Shown: positions 1-5,580, numbered from the stretch's first letter. The stretch: 6,854 bases of DNA from Candidatus Dojkabacteria bacterium (GCA_015489555.1 WFZN01000069.1:1-6854); one strand, 5' to 3'. The notes: a model not told the origin generated them from the letters alone. Translations and numbers: made by a program.

Positions 1-1006
1 GTTTAAGGATTTGTTCTTGGGTAAATGTAGGTACAAATGGCAGATACTGCCCATCTATATTTATCTCTAGAAAAATCTTTCTCCATTCTTTGAGATCCTT
101 AAATTTTTTGTTATTTGCAAAATTTAAAAAGGGCGTAAATACTTCTTGGGGACTCGTATGTTTGAAAAATGGTTCATATTTTTTATTTTCTATCGAATTT
201 TGCAGTTCTTGTTCAAATATTTTAAGCACTTTTTGAGTATTAGGGTGGATGTTATCCCAAACGGGTTGTAAATTAGAATCAAGGTATAAAAACCTACCAT
301 GGGGTGCAGAAAAAACAAATTCTATTAGTGGCAAATATTCCATAATGCCAAGACGCAATTTGGCCCCTTTTGTGGGTGAAAATACAAACACCTTTGAGCG
401 TTTTAAAATTGTTGGGGGGGTGGAGTCTCTTAAACCTATATAAAAAAAGGTAGTGTTTGGTATTTCTCCTACAAAACGTTCTAAGTGGTACATAACACTG
501 CCTCCCCAGCCTATATCAAAAAATGCTTTATTTTGCTGTTCTAATACGTTTAATTGTCTGAGGTGATTTTTATAACGTAGTGATAATTCTTTAAGTTTGG
601 AAATGGCGTCTGTTAACGATTCTGACGGTATGCCTGTCCATTTTGTAAGTATTTTAAGTTTATCAGTAGGTGGGGCAATGGTAAACCTTTTATCAAATAT
701 ATTTAACACCTCGTTAACCTCCTTTGTCGGATTTTTGCTATTTACTGCGGCATAAAGCCGCATAGCATCACGTGATATCGGGAGGTAGTAAGCTTTAGCT
801 ATATTATCAAGACCTAGATGCTTCCATGCTTTATAAAGCATATAGCCGTCTCTACTGCAAAAGTAGAGGGTTTTTATCCTAGTGCTCTTTATTTGTTCTT
901 TTAACCAAAATAATGTGGAGAAATACAGGCTATTTAGATATTGCTGGTAGAAGTTTTGCCAGTATTTGATGTTAATATCTACAGTTGGAGTAAAACGTCT
1001 AGACAT
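1..1006 (-). CDS. Partial HAD-like hydrolase of the glycan-associated type (COG5610-like), C-terminus off the left edge
   Basis: An uninterrupted minus-strand frame starts at ATG 1006 and runs off the window after 335 codons. The visible protein has YFCSRDGYML at residues 48-57, ISRDAMRL at 77-84 and FFDIGWGGSVMYHL at 162-175. This order of SRDGY, a second SRxA/R block and a DIGWxGS block is what I associate with the predicted HAD-superfamily hydrolases (COG5610) found fused to or beside glycosyltransferases in surface polysaccharide loci. The reaction is not established. There is no signal peptide or membrane segment, so the protein is probably cytoplasmic. The start is supported by a TATAAT ending 6 bases upstream; there is no Shine-Dalgarno sequence. 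It lies 84 bases downstream of rtcB on the same strand but seems to have its own promoter. A run of seven C's (414-420 on the plus strand) lies in frame within Thr-Pro-Pro and does not break the gene. Coding is firm; the family call rests on recalled motifs. Confidence 0.6.
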   Translation of the reverse strand, partial: MSRRFTPTVDINIKYWQNFYQQYLNSLYFSTLFWLKEQIKSTRIKTLYFCSRDGYMLYKAWKHLGLDNIAKAYYLPISRDAMRLYAAVNSKNPTKEVNEVLNIFDKRFTIAPPTDKLKILTKWTGIPSESLTDAISKLKELSLRYKNHLRQLNVLEQQNKAFFDIGWGGSVMYHLERFVGEIPNTTFFYIGLRDSTPPTILKRSKVFVFSPTKGAKLRLGIMEYLPLIEFVFSAPHGRFLYLDSNLQPVWDNIHPNTQKVLKIFEQELQNSIENKKYEPFFKHTSPQEVFTPFLNFANNKKFKDLKEWRKIFLEINIDGQYLPFVPTFTQEQILK

Positions 1007-1012
1007 TGGTAG

Positions 1013-1018
1013 ATTATA
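1013..1018 (-). promoter_or_regulatory. -10 box TATAAT abutting the start of the HAD-like gene
   Basis: A perfect TATAAT lies on the minus strand with six bases (CTACCA) between it and the ATG at 1006. With usual sigma-70 geometry, transcription would begin at or within a base or two of the start codon, giving a leaderless mRNA. No good TTGACA-like box is visible 16-18 bases upstream. The match is strong in sequence, but function is inferred. Confidence 0.5.
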
Positions 1019-1080
1019 GCGTTAGGAATGTCGGTTGTGGAAGTTATTGTATTAGTTAAGAAAGATTAAGACAATTACAA

Positions 1081-1109
1081 CCACCCCTCCTCACCCCTTA
1101 ACCACCCCC
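1081..1109 (-). other. G-rich segment spanning the rtcB stop codon
   Basis: Read on the minus strand, this stretch holds one G5 and two G4 runs plus several GG doublets, with only short T/A spacers, and GGGGTGGTT occurs twice. It covers the last codons and TGA stop of rtcB and the first bases after it. It could fold as a two-layer G-quadruplex in the mRNA 3' end, or simply reflect the codons for the Gly/Val-rich C-terminus. No hairpin with a T-tract terminator is seen after rtcB. Confidence 0.3.
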
Positions 1110-2362
1110 ATTGGCAAAAGTTTGTGTTTTATGTATACTAGATCTTTTTGATAGCTTAGTATTTCATCAATATTTTTGTAAACCATACGGGCTTCTTCTG
1201 CTATGTCACGTAAGTTCTTCTTTGCAATTTTTACGTTGTGGCGCTCTAGATCTTTTAGTACTTCTTGGGTAGATATTGTACGTAAAGCTTGGCGGCGCCC
1301 CATAATTCGGCCTGCCCCGTGTGAGGAACTTTCAAAACTTAATGGATTACCCATACCTACTACTATATAACTTGGACTAGCCATACTACCGGGTATTATT
1401 CCAATTTGGCCAAAAGCAGCACGAGTAGCCCCCTTACGATGCACTATAACCTGTTTACCATAGTGGGTTTCAATTTCTGCATAGTTGTGGTGTATGTCGT
1501 ATTCTTCTAGTACTTTCATTTTTGGAAAGTAGCGTCTTAAAATCTGTTTTATTTTATCTGCTATAGCCTGACGGTTTGCTCTTGCATACTCTTGGGCGTA
1601 CTGCATCGCCATCCAGTATTCATCTCCAAATTTTGTGCCAAGTTCAAAATAGGCAAGCTCTACACTTGGGTATTTTGATAAAAAGGTAGATGATTTTTTA
1701 CTAAGTTGGCTTCTAGCAATTTTGTAATAGTAATCTGCTATCTGGCGGCCAAGATTTCTTGAACCACTGTGTAACATTATCCATACTAGGTTTTGGTTTT
1801 CTGATTTGTTGAGGTTATCCTCATCTTCGCTTGCATCTGTCAGGTCTTTAGGAAGTAGCTGTTTTTTAAGGTGAGGATTTTCTACAGGTACTTCGTATTG
1901 AATCTCTATAAAATGGTTACCTCCCCCTAGGGTACCAAGCTGTTGCATAGCGCGGGGTAGGTGTTTTTGTACAATGTAAAGATCAGGAGCCTTATTAAAA
2001 ATAGGATGTTGCTGTTTATGTTTGTACCATAAAAAACCAGTGGGTATTTCTCTTAAAATATCTTTTAGGATACGGTTAAGATAAGGTTCAAGTTCAGATT
2101 TAGGAATATTAGTTCTAAAAGCGTGCATACCACAGCCTATATCAACTCCTACAGCGTTTGGAATAACTACCCCTTCTGTGGCAAGAATTCCTCCGATTGG
2201 CATACCAAAGCCACTGTGGGTGTCAGGCATAATGGCAACATGGTTAAAAGCAAAGGGAAGGTTGGCAAGATTTACAGCCTGTTTAAATGCGTTTTCTTCA
2301 ACTTTATTAAGTGGCAACCAAAAGTAGATTGGTACACGGGTTTTGGTATATTTAGTGGGCAT
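1091..2362 (-). CDS. rtcB: RNA-splicing ligase RtcB (3'-phosphate/5'-hydroxyl RNA ligase)
   Basis: RtcB joins RNA ends bearing a 2',3'-cyclic or 3'-phosphate to a 5'-hydroxyl, using GTP and Mn2+ through a histidine-GMP intermediate. It works in tRNA splicing and RNA repair in the cytoplasm. The 423-residue length lies between the E. coli (about 408) and archaeal (about 480) forms. All hallmark elements are present: MPDTHSGFGMPIGG at 45-58, VGVDIGCGMH at 71-80 with metal ligands Asp74 and Cys77, GGGNH with His150, LHSGSRNLG with His198, DIHHNYAE around 289-296, and SSHGAGRIMGRRQA with the expected guanylylated His348. Between His150 and His198 lies an acidic, low-complexity stretch (about residues 172-190). 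The ATG at 2362 follows a TATAAT by five bases and begins 23 bases after the stop of the preceding minus-strand gene, so readthrough from that gene is also possible. No rtcA or archease gene lies in the window. The enzyme should be active on sequence grounds. Confidence 0.97.
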   Translation of the reverse strand: MPTKYTKTRVPIYFWLPLNKVEENAFKQAVNLANLPFAFNHVAIMPDTHSGFGMPIGGILATEGVVIPNAVGVDIGCGMHAFRTNIPKSELEPYLNRILKDILREIPTGFLWYKHKQQHPIFNKAPDLYIVQKHLPRAMQQLGTLGGGNHFIEIQYEVPVENPHLKKQLLPKDLTDASEDEDNLNKSENQNLVWIMLHSGSRNLGRQIADYYYKIARSQLSKKSSTFLSKYPSVELAYFELGTKFGDEYWMAMQYAQEYARANRQAIADKIKQILRRYFPKMKVLEEYDIHHNYAEIETHYGKQVIVHRKGATRAAFGQIGIIPGSMASPSYIVVGMGNPLSFESSSHGAGRIMGRRQALRTISTQEVLKDLERHNVKIAKKNLRDIAEEARMVYKNIDEILSYQKDLVYIKHKLLPMGVVKG

Positions 2363-2367
2363 GTTGG

Positions 2368-2373
2368 ATTATA
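2368..2373 (-). promoter_or_regulatory. -10 box TATAAT abutting the rtcB start
   Basis: A perfect minus-strand TATAAT is separated from the rtcB ATG by only CCAAC. The predicted transcription start falls on or beside the ATG, so the mRNA would be leaderless. No Shine-Dalgarno sequence fits in the gap. A convincing -35 box is not visible; the corresponding positions fall in the 3' end of the upstream gene. Confidence 0.5.
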
Positions 2374-2385
2374 AGGTGGTGAGGT

Positions 2386-3018
2386 TCAGGTCCCCTGTTG
2401 GGTAGGTGTATCTTTCCCTTTGGAGTTTAGATGCTTTAAACGTAGGTTTATCCCGGCTACTGCCGTGGTTAAGATATCAAGCCATTTTTGGAGGTTTCGA
2501 GGTCCTCCGTCATGGGGAACATGAGTGTAGGGTTGCTCAGATGTTGTTCTGTCGTTGCCGTCGTCGGGTTGTCCGCGCGTAGTTTCGTCTGCCTTGTTAG
2601 CAATTCCTGGAGTAGCGAAGCCGGTATAGGAGTTTATTGGTTTCGGTTCCGGGTCGGGATATAACCTAGTTAGATCTTGAATGAATATTGTTATAAGTTC
2701 TCTGAGTTCTATTAGTTCTATTAGCTCTTTTCCGGTGGGGGCCGTTTGGCCCTCAGGTTGTTGGGGTTGGCTTTTGTTTGTAGGGTTTTGAGGAGGCTGC
2801 GTTGGAGTATGGTGCCTATCAGTGGTTGCCCCGCGTGTTGGCTCTGAGTCCATCGGGGTTTGTTCGTTCGTGATGGATAAATCTTTAAGTTTCCATTCAC
2901 CTTGGGTATTTGTCAGTGTTAGTATAATCGGGGGGGTTGTTTTAGGCGAGTGTTGTCTGTTACGGTTATACTTAGGGTGCAGTTCATAGGAGGGGCATGG
3001 CCTATTTGCTCTCGCCAC
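2386..3018 (-). CDS. 3' part of a frameshifted uncharacterised gene (Pro/Gln-rich protein)
   Basis: This is the downstream frame of what looks like one gene running from 3203 to 2386. The frame is open from a GTG at 3018, but codons 1-28 probably do not represent the real protein, because the other frame fits better there. From the C7 run (2930-2936) onward it reads convincingly, beginning with PIILTLTNTQGEWKLKDL. It continues with a Pro/Gln/Thr-rich linker, a Leu/Ile-rich helix with a repeated LIE unit (9-bp tandem repeat at 2707-2724), a second polar linker, and a C-terminal amphipathic helix (LQKWLDILTTAVAGINLRL). I see no signal peptide, membrane span, cysteine cluster or known catalytic motif, and I do not recognise the family. 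Base composition is near half G+C in many lines, above its neighbours, which could mean transfer or relaxed selection. It ends 23 bases before rtcB on the same strand. Confidence 0.55.
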   Translation of the reverse strand: MARANRPCPSYELHPKYNRNRQHSPKTTPPIILTLTNTQGEWKLKDLSITNEQTPMDSEPTRGATTDRHHTPTQPPQNPTNKSQPQQPEGQTAPTGKELIELIELRELITIFIQDLTRLYPDPEPKPINSYTGFATPGIANKADETTRGQPDDGNDRTTSEQPYTHVPHDGGPRNLQKWLDILTTAVAGINLRLKHLNSKGKDTPTQQGT

Positions 3019-3203
3019 GTTTGCTGAAGTGCAAAGGTAATGCCAGTTAAGTGAACTGATCGACCATCGCCATCGAAGGTTGGAAGATGTAACTCCAGTA
3101 TGTCGTGTGATAAGGATCGGATAATTACGTGGGGTCTATCCATATAACGTCTTTCTTGTGGGGCAGAAGGGACTCCTGGTTGTGCTAGTATATTAGGACC
3201 CAT
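2919..3203 (-). CDS. 5' part of a frameshifted uncharacterised gene
   Basis: ATG 3203 opens a 94-residue frame that is probably the true N-terminus of the gene continued at 2386-2936. It reads as a folded, strand-rich domain (for example HDILELHLPTFDGDGR, GRSVHLTGITFAL and NCTLSITVTDN). Directly after the C7 run it ends in a short tail, RLY and TAA. If the ribosome or polymerase gained one base at the run, the strand pattern would carry on as PPPIILTLTN and give a 272-residue protein. The start is supported by a minus-strand TATAAT (3213-3218) nine bases upstream, predicting a leader of two or three bases. The divergent neighbour starts at 3241. Function unknown. Alternatives are a real pseudogene, a phase-variable tract, programmed slippage, or an assembly error at the homopolymer. 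Confidence 0.55.
   Translation of the reverse strand: MGPNILAQPGVPSAPQERRYMDRPHVIIRSLSHDILELHLPTFDGDGRSVHLTGITFALQQTWREQIGHAPPMNCTLSITVTDNTRLKQPPRLY
2930..2936 (-). other. C7 homopolymer at a reading-frame break
   Basis: Seven G's on the plus strand read as CCCCCCC in the minus-strand gene. The upstream frame reads CAA CCC CCC CGA and stops at 2919; the downstream frame reads ACC CCC CCG ATT and stays open to 2386. A shift of -1, or one extra C, joins them. A second C7 run lies in frame in the HAD-like gene (414-420), so the tract itself is not always disruptive. Confidence 0.6.
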
Positions 3204-3210
3204 CGGTACT

Positions 3211-3237
3211 GTATTATATCAATATATGATATGATAC
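3211..3237. promoter_or_regulatory. Divergent promoter on an imperfect inverted repeat
   Basis: The 37 bases between the divergent starts at 3203 and 3241 hold an inverted repeat with 11-bp arms (3211-3221 and 3227-3237), one mismatch and a 5-base AT spacer. The left arm contains TATAAT on the minus strand (3213-3218), 9 bases from ATG 3203. The right arm contains TATGAT on the plus strand (3230-3235), 5 bases from ATG 3241. A second TATGAT overlaps it at 3225-3230. The two promoters would overlap so closely that polymerase could occupy only one at a time, and the dyad could also bind a dimeric regulator. Both transcripts would be leaderless or nearly so. Confidence 0.5.
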
Positions 3238-3240
3238 GGC

Positions 3241-3792
3241 ATGCGTGGACTGCACCTTCCAACGCCGTTTTATGAGCGACAGGGTACTGAAAGAAAGATG
3301 CACCAAGCTATAAACGTCTTGGCGGCTGGGGGAAGAGTAGAGTTTTATTTAGGTAACTATGAGGACCCTCGGAAAGCCAAAGAAGCCTTGGTTGAGTGGC
3401 TACAAAAGGCTGCAGAGCGGGGGGTGATACATAGAACAAATCAGGCGTATGTAGAAGAATATAGCGGCGTTAGTATATCGGGGGCTGTAGTTATAAATCC
3501 TATTGACCCGAATATAGACAGCAAGATTGAAAGGGCTTTAAGCAGCTTGAAAGAAGGTGACCATATGTTTAAACGTACTGAAGAGTTCAGTAAAGCTCCT
3601 CTCTTAATAGTCGTAGACATAAAACACCTTGCACAGCGGTTAGGTTTTGATACATTAAGTGATTTGAGAGGCTTAATATGGAATAGCCCTTTTGTGGCGT
3701 ACGTTAACACAGAAGAGTGGCAGGAACCAAGTGATTTGGGGGATCTAACAACTGTGTTTTATGAAAAGCCTCCGATGCGTTTTATCCTATAA
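3241..3792 (+). CDS. Uncharacterised 183-residue soluble protein
   Basis: A complete frame from ATG 3241 to TAA 3790-3792. I do not recognise the family. The protein is soluble in character, with no signal peptide, membrane span or cysteines. Visible pieces are a charged helical region at about residues 44-61 (KAKEALVEWLQKAAERG), a hydrophobic strand at 79-86 (ISGAVVIN), a strand at 118-127 (KAPLLIVVDI) followed by a helix, and a closing segment FVAYVNTEEW...TTVFYEKPPMRFIL. This suggests a compact alpha/beta fold. No catalytic signature stands out. The start is set by TATGAT five bases upstream, with no Shine-Dalgarno sequence. It is divergent from the frameshifted gene and lies 98 bases before smpB, which has its own promoter. 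That it is expressed as a protein is likely from its length and its sensible hydrophobic pattern; its role is unknown. Confidence 0.7.
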   Translation: MRGLHLPTPFYERQGTERKMHQAINVLAAGGRVEFYLGNYEDPRKAKEALVEWLQKAAERGVIHRTNQAYVEEYSGVSISGAVVINPIDPNIDSKIERALSSLKEGDHMFKRTEEFSKAPLLIVVDIKHLAQRLGFDTLSDLRGLIWNSPFVAYVNTEEWQEPSDLGDLTTVFYEKPPMRFIL

Positions 3793-3876
3793 TCGCCATT
3801 GATAAAGTGACAGAATTAGGGTTTAGTGTTGCTGTAACGTTTGCCGGCTAAATCATACGTGAAAATTCTTACAACC

Positions 3877-3885
3877 TGCTATCAT
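3877..3885 (+). promoter_or_regulatory. Extended -10 promoter abutting the smpB start
   Basis: TGCTATCAT is an extended -10 element (TG-N-TATCAT, one mismatch to TATAAT) ending five bases (ACAAT) before the smpB ATG. It predicts a leaderless smpB transcript. No clear -35 box is seen, which is compatible with an extended -10. The heptamer ATCATAC overlaps this element (3881-3887) and also occurs at 3852-3858; its meaning is unknown. Confidence 0.5.
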
Positions 3886-3890
3886 ACAAT

Positions 3891-4346
3891 ATGAAGGTTT
3901 TGGCCACAAATCGCAAGGCTTATCATGATTTTGAGATTAAAGAAAAAGAACTTGCGGGTATAAAACTTGAAGGGCATGAGGTTAAATCTGCAAAATTGGG
4001 GCAGATATCATTAAAAGGTGCATATGTCGTATTTTACAAAGGAGAGCCATACCTTGTTGGGGCTCACATTCCACTTTATCAACACGCAAACTCTATAAGT
4101 AGGCAAAATTATGATCCAGAGCGTATGCGCAAACTACTTATGACAAAGCGCCAAATTATTAAATGGATGACACTTAAAAAAACCCAAAAATTGGTTACGG
4201 TTCCTTTGCGAGTAATTGAAAAAAACGGGCTTATAAAAGTAGAAATAGCATTAGCAAAGCCTTTACGTAAGCCAGATAAACGTAAAAAAGCAAAAGAACG
4301 TGCAGAAAAACGTAAGGCTGAGCGTGAAGGAAAACTTGGTTGGTAG
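3891..4346 (+). CDS. smpB: SsrA-binding protein SmpB
   Basis: SmpB binds tmRNA (SsrA) and carries it into stalled ribosomes, where trans-translation tags the unfinished peptide and releases the ribosome. The 151-residue length is typical. Family marks are ATNRKAYHDFEI at 5-16, GIKLEGHEVKSAKLG at 23-37, the strand LKGAYVVFYKGEPYLVGAHI with HI before PLYQHAN at 59-67, DPERMRKLLMTKRQI at 75-89, and the late PDKRKKAKER block followed by a Lys/Arg-rich tail that would lie in the mRNA channel. The tail ends in GKLGW. The tmRNA gene itself is not in the window. The ATG at 3891 is the only sensible start, and the sequence begins at the canonical residues. The glycosyltransferase gene follows after 24 bases on the same strand and may be cotranscribed. 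Confidence 0.96.
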   Translation: MKVLATNRKAYHDFEIKEKELAGIKLEGHEVKSAKLGQISLKGAYVVFYKGEPYLVGAHIPLYQHANSISRQNYDPERMRKLLMTKRQIIKWMTLKKTQKLVTVPLRVIEKNGLIKVEIALAKPLRKPDKRKKAKERAEKRKAEREGKLGW

Positions 4347-4349
4347 TTA

Positions 4350-4365
4350 AATTTGTGAGCAAATT
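4350..4365 (+). other. Small hairpin between smpB and the glycosyltransferase gene
   Basis: AATTTG, loop TGAG, CAAATT form a perfect 6-bp stem with a 4-base loop, ending 5 bases before the glycosyltransferase ATG. The stem is nearly all A-T and would be weak. It is followed by A's, not T's, on the plus strand, so it is not a standard rightward terminator. It could affect translation initiation, or be chance in AT-rich DNA. Confidence 0.25.
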
Positions 4366-4370
4366 AAAAA

Positions 4371-5381
4371 ATGTATACAATAGACATAATTATTCCAGCT
4401 TGGAGAGAGGAGGAAAATATTCGTATTTTAATTCCTCAAATTGAAGAGCAAATTAAAAAACTTCCTAAAAAATACAAAGTGAGGAATATTTTTCTAATAA
4501 CCCACGATAAAGCTACAGGTAGAGCAGGTTTAGAAGTTCAGAAATTGGGCATTTTAAAACATTATCTAGTACCACGATACAAGGGAGGTAAGATTGCATC
4601 CCTTAATAAGGGTATCTTGTTAACAAAGGTAGATTGGGTAATTTTTATGGATGCAGATGTAAGGTTAAACACGGATACACTACAGAATCTGTTAACAGAT
4701 TTTGAGTATCAGACCAAACACTATAATGTTGGCGCTGTTACGGGAAGACCTGCTCCATTAGAAGATGATTCTACGATGTTTGGATTTTGGGCACATACTT
4801 TAACTAGTGCGGCGCATTTTACCCGCAAAAGAGCGTTTAATCTAGGCAAAAACGTAAGCATTACCGGTAATCTTTATATTGTTAAGCACAGTCTGTTGCC
4901 AGAAAAACTTCCAAAAGGGGTGTATGATGATTATTTTATGACCCTGTGGGTGGCGTTAAAGGGCTTTAAGGTGGGTTATAGTGAAGGAGCAATTGTAAAA
5001 CAGTATTTTGCATCAAACTATAAAGATTGGGTTACTCAAAAATTACGCAATTTTGCAGGGGAAAGATATACAGAGCGTTATTTTAGAACATATATAGTAC
5101 CTAAATTTTTGGGTACTGGGCTCAAAGCAGAAGGGGCTATTGCAAAATCTGAGGGCAAGAGTGGTTTTTGGCAAAACCATTTTAAAAATATGCGATCTTT
5201 TTTATATGAAGCTTTAAATTTTTATATAACCTTTTATTCTGTTAAAAGGGCCATTCATATTTGGTGGCTTTTTTTGTTGTTTCTGGCAAGATTGCATGTT
5301 TGGGTATTAGCGTATTTACAAGAGTCAAAGTTTTTCGGCAAGGGTAAAGACATCTGGCTTAAGTGGAGAAAGGTTAGGTAG
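4371..5381 (+). CDS. Family 2 glycosyltransferase, membrane-associated
   Basis: A GT-A-fold, family 2 glycosyltransferase of the processive or cellulose-synthase-like type, expected to transfer a sugar from a nucleotide sugar to a glycan or lipid acceptor at the cytoplasmic membrane face. The N-terminus IDIIIPAWREEENI (4-17) is the nucleotide-binding start of the family. KGGKIASLNKG (71-81) precedes the metal-binding DAD at 94-96. TGNLYIV lies at 165-171, a YDDYF block with the likely catalytic Asp at 185-189, and a QKLR at 223-226 stands where QxxRW is found in processive members, here without the Trp. A hydrophobic segment (about 296-316) is a probable membrane span near the C-terminus; only one clear span is seen, fewer than in true synthases. 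Substrate and product cannot be told. It follows smpB by 24 bases without a Shine-Dalgarno sequence. The HAD-like gene at the left edge may belong to the same surface-glycan function. Confidence 0.9.
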   Translation: MYTIDIIIPAWREEENIRILIPQIEEQIKKLPKKYKVRNIFLITHDKATGRAGLEVQKLGILKHYLVPRYKGGKIASLNKGILLTKVDWVIFMDADVRLNTDTLQNLLTDFEYQTKHYNVGAVTGRPAPLEDDSTMFGFWAHTLTSAAHFTRKRAFNLGKNVSITGNLYIVKHSLLPEKLPKGVYDDYFMTLWVALKGFKVGYSEGAIVKQYFASNYKDWVTQKLRNFAGERYTERYFRTYIVPKFLGTGLKAEGAIAKSEGKSGFWQNHFKNMRSFLYEALNFYITFYSVKRAIHIWWLFLLFLARLHVWVLAYLQESKFFGKGKDIWLKWRKVR

Positions 5382-5387
5382 GTTTGG

Positions 5388-5416
5388 TTATACGATGAAC
5401 TGTTTCAACTGTATAA
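5388..5416 (+). terminator. Weak hairpin after the glycosyltransferase gene, possible terminator
   Basis: TTATAC (5388-5393) pairs with GTATAA (5411-5416), and TGAA with TTCA inside it. It begins 7 bases after the glycosyltransferase stop. The position suits a terminator, but the stem is AT-rich, has an internal loop and is not followed by a T-tract. The rest of the 199-base gap to 5580 holds no gene that I can support. Confidence 0.2.
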
Positions 5417-5560
5417 AATTGACATAGAAATTTGTTAATCTTAAACCAAAACAATGTGAGTAGTTTATTCGCCGGTCGTGGCTTTCATTAATCTAAGTGG
5501 GTTTTCGTTTTACTACTCCTTGTGTTTTCACTATCATCTCCGTATAACTTCATAATACGT

Positions 5561-5566
5561 TACAAT
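5561..5566 (+). promoter_or_regulatory. Candidate -10 box TACAAT before the membrane-anchored protein
   Basis: TACAAT (one mismatch) would start transcription near 5573, just before the possible TTG (5581) and GTG (5608, 5617) starts. It is framed by CCGTAT (5540-5545) and ATACGG (5565-5570), a 6-bp inverted repeat. ATACG is also directly repeated (5555 and 5565). No -35 box is evident. This could be an operator; the evidence is slight. Confidence 0.35.
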
Positions 5567-5580
5567 ACGGTAGGTACAGT

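Noticed and set aside
249..443. Plus-strand open frame of 64 codons
   Set aside because: It lies wholly inside the well-supported minus-strand HAD-like gene and shows no sensible protein pattern.
2123..2374. Plus-strand open frame of 83 codons
   Set aside because: Antisense to the conserved N-terminal part of rtcB, with no promoter or ribosome binding site.
2381..2397. GGTTCAGGTCC resembling a tRNA T-loop
   Set aside because: The flanks do not form a 5-bp T-stem and no acceptor or anticodon arms are found; it lies at the 3' end of the Pro/Gln-rich frame.
3441..3710. Minus-strand open frame of 89 codons
   Set aside because: Antisense to the 183-residue gene, which has the better start signal and a full-length frame.
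3793..3890. tmRNA (ssrA) near smpB
   Set aside because: The gaps on both sides of smpB are too short for a tmRNA of about 350 bases, and no tag reading frame or tRNA-like ends are seen.
5419..5447. TTGACA at 5419-5424 as a promoter in the gap after the glycosyltransferase
   Set aside because: No acceptable -10 box follows at 16-18 bases (best is TAAACC, 3 of 6), and no gene starts within reach.
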